Below, in pieces: positions 5,536 to 7,096 of a stretch of DNA of 7,096 nt. Position 1 is the first letter of the stretch. Each line of letters begins with the position of its first letter. Source of the stretch: Anaerolinea sp. (GTDB lineage Bacteria; Chloroflexota; Anaerolineae; JAAEKA01). The translations under genes were made by a program, and so were the position numbers. Under the pieces are notes generated by a model. The model had not been told where the DNA came from. It saw nothing but the letters and a program-made list of their open reading frames with translations, and made no database searches. Where the stretch lies: positions 1 through 7,096 of the forward strand of contig JACSRL010000436.1 of assembly GCA_014879765.1 (NCBI GenBank). The letters run 5' to 3'.

Positions 5536-6990
5536 TCAGATCAGCGTCAACTCCGCGGCCGGCTGGAAACCCAGACCGGCCGTTTGCATCGCCGGGGCCA
5601 GCTCGCCCACCAGGTCATAGGCCAGCGCGCCGCTGATGGTGACCGCGACCAATTGGCCGGCCGGCAGGGCCTGCCCCGGCAGCAACACCAGCCCATCGAC
5701 CTCGGGGGCGTCGCGATAGGAGCGGGCCAGCGTCAGCGGCGCGCCGCTGGGCAGCGCCAGCCCGGCCGCGTCCTGCCCATCCACCTGGCCCATGCCCTCC
5801 ACCAGCACCTCCAGCCGGCGACCGACCTGGGCCTGGTTGCGGGCCAGCGAGATCGACTGTTGGGCGGCCATCACCCGATGCCAGCGCTCCTCCTTCACCT
5901 CGTCGGCCACCTGGTCGGGCAGGTCAAAGGCCGGCGTGCCAGGCTCGGCGCTGAACTTGAAGACGCCCAGCTTGTCGAACTGCACCGCCTGGATGAAGTC
6001 CAGCAGCCCCTGGAACTCGGCTTCGGTCTCGCCGGGAAAGCCGACGATGAAGGTGGAGCGCAGGGCCAGGTCGGGCATGGCCGCGCGCAGCTTGTCCACG
6101 GTCTTGTGTACCCAGGCGCTGCTGCTGGGGCGACGCATGCGGCGCAGCGTCTCCGGGTGGCCGTGCTGCAAGGGCATGTCCAGGTAGTGCAGGATCTGCG
6201 GCTCGCTGGCCATCACCTCGATCAGCCGGTCGCTGACGTGGCCGGGATAGGCGTACATGAGACGCAGCCAGCGCAGATCAGGGGTGCGGCGACAGAGCGC
6301 GCTGAGCAGTTGGGGCAGCGAGTCCGGCTCGCCGCGGTCGCGGCCATAGTCGGTGCTGTCCTGCGCCACGATGATCAGCTCACGCGCGCCTCCCTGCACC
6401 AGGCGGGCCGCCTCGTCGAGGATGGCCGGCATGGGCCGGCTGTGCAGCTTGCCCTTGAAACTGGGGATGGAGCAGAAGGCGCAGGGCGCGTTGCAGCCGT
6501 CGCTGATCTTGAGATAGGCGCTGCCGCTGGGTGTGTTGGGGCGAAGCACCGCGCCATCGTCGCCGATCTCCGGGTCGCCCAGCAGCGCGTAGCGTTCACC
6601 CCGCCGGCCGGCGCGCAGTTGGGCGGCCAACGGCACGATCTCCATCCAGCGGCGGGTGCCCAGCAGCGCATCCACCCCCGGCACGCGGCGCACCACCTCG
6701 TCGCCGTCGCGCTGGGCCAGACAGCCGGCCGCGACCAGGCGTTGGTGGCGCTGCTTGCCCGCGGCCAGCTCCTGCAAGGTGGCGATGGATTCCTCGCGGG
6801 CGGCATCCAAAAAGCCGCAGGTGTTGACGATCAGCACATCGGCGCGGTCGGGGTTGGCGGTGGCGCGGTAGCCATCGCGCTGCAACAGCATGGCCATGCC
6901 CTCGCTATCCACAAGGTTTTTCGGGCAGCCCAGAGTCAACAGGTAATAGGTGGGGGTACGCTGGGTGGAATGGTTTTTCGATTTTGACAT
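5536..6990 (-). CDS. rimO: Ribosomal protein S12 methylthiotransferase RimO (radical SAM)
   Basis: RimO adds a methylthio group to the beta carbon of a conserved aspartate in ribosomal protein S12, using two [4Fe-4S] clusters and S-adenosylmethionine in the cytoplasm. The N-terminal UPF0004 domain carries its three cluster cysteines (C22 in the RimO-diagnostic LGCPKNLVDSEG, C58 in NTCGF, C90 in AAGC). The radical SAM loop CNAPCAFC supplies C166, C170 and C173. PLQHGHPETLRRMRRP (273-288) and STFIVGFPGETEAEF (312-326) are further family signatures. Residues about 388-465 are the TRAM domain, including the typical SYRDAPEVDGLV. The total of 484 residues is somewhat longer than E. coli RimO (about 440), owing to an N-terminal lead of about 14 residues, extra residues at about 124-150, and a tail after the TRAM domain. 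It is intact, on its own, and convergent with the MerR-like gene 50 bases away. The Shine-Dalgarno before ATG 6990 is weak (AAGAG). Confidence 0.96.
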   Translation of the reverse strand: MSKSKNHSTQRTPTYYLLTLGCPKNLVDSEGMAMLLQRDGYRATANPDRADVLIVNTCGFLDAAREESIATLQELAAGKQRHQRLVAAGCLAQRDGDEVVRRVPGVDALLGTRRWMEIVPLAAQLRAGRRGERYALLGDPEIGDDGAVLRPNTPSGSAYLKISDGCNAPCAFCSIPSFKGKLHSRPMPAILDEAARLVQGGARELIIVAQDSTDYGRDRGEPDSLPQLLSALCRRTPDLRWLRLMYAYPGHVSDRLIEVMASEPQILHYLDMPLQHGHPETLRRMRRPSSSAWVHKTVDKLRAAMPDLALRSTFIVGFPGETEAEFQGLLDFIQAVQFDKLGVFKFSAEPGTPAFDLPDQVADEVKEERWHRVMAAQQSISLARNQAQVGRRLEVLVEGMGQVDGQDAAGLALPSGAPLTLARSYRDAPEVDGLVLLPGQALPAGQLVAVTISGALAYDLVGELAPAMQTAGLGFQPAAELTLI

Positions 6991-7096
6991 GGGTCTCTTG
7001 GTGACAAAAAAAGGTAACTGTTCAGGCGCCGGGCACTTGCGCTTGACTTCGTAGCGTGGATTGGCTTCACGTGTCGCATTGCAAGCGTAGATGCTA
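6991..7096. other. Upstream region of rimO with inverted words, cut by window edge
   Basis: This non-coding stretch must hold the rimO promoter on the minus strand, but I see no convincing -10/-35 pair. A run of seven A (7005-7011, T on the rimO strand) lies 14 bases from the ATG. CGCTTG (7040-7045) and CAAGCG (7082-7087) are inverted complements, as are TAGCGT (7052-7057) and ATGCTA (7091-7096) if one G:U pair is allowed. The two pairs interleave, so they cannot both form as a simple nested hairpin. This could be the edge of an intergenic repeat or structured leader; the window stops before it can be judged. Confidence 0.3.

Noticed and set aside
5584..6987. 467-residue open frame on the plus strand opposite rimO
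   Set aside because: Composition is His/Gln/Ala-rich low complexity without motifs, and it mirrors a certain rimO gene.

Overview
The window is GC-rich bacterial DNA, densely coded, with six protein genes and no RNA gene, transposase or CRISPR array that I can see. Several things point to a Chloroflexota bacterium of the Anaerolineae/Caldilineae type: heavy use of GGCCGGC-type words, Ala/Leu/Gln/Arg-rich proteins, a helicase-associated protein without a motor, a DUF1232 protein, a MerR-type coiled-coil protein, and an intergenic heptanucleotide repeat. That assignment is inference from style; no marker gene here settles it.

Layout. Positions 20-4025 hold three genes on the minus strand. Read in the direction of transcription, they are a helicase-associated (XPB/Ssl2-like) protein without a motor, a CPBP-family intramembrane protease, and a YprB-like RNase H-fold (DEDD) exonuclease with C-terminal TPR-like helices. 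The last two are separated by only 3 bases. The first two are separated by 148 bases, of which 108 belong to a near-perfect inverted repeat of 32-base arms built from the heptad GGATGAA/TTCATCC.

A divergent intergenic region (4026-4299) carries a good sigma70-type promoter (TTGCAC, 17 bp spacer, TATAAT) reading rightward. It drives a two-gene operon: a small DUF1232 (YkvA-type) membrane protein overlaps the start of a MerR-type DNA-binding protein. The latter has a long coiled coil and a proline-rich tail ending in a short aromatic/basic segment. Convergent to this pair is rimO (minus strand, 5536-6990), the radical-SAM methylthiotransferase that modifies ribosomal protein S12. The last 106 bases are the region upstream of rimO and contain small inverted words running off the edge.

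How they may work together. RimO is housekeeping. The left operon combines nucleic-acid handling (exonuclease, helicase-associated domain) with a membrane protease, and no single pathway is evident. The best candidate for something undescribed is the DUF1232 plus MerR/coiled-coil pair. It joins a DNA-binding head, a rod and a possibly membrane-touching tail to a co-translated membrane protein, which recalls RacA-like chromosome-to-membrane tethers. This is a hypothesis from architecture only.
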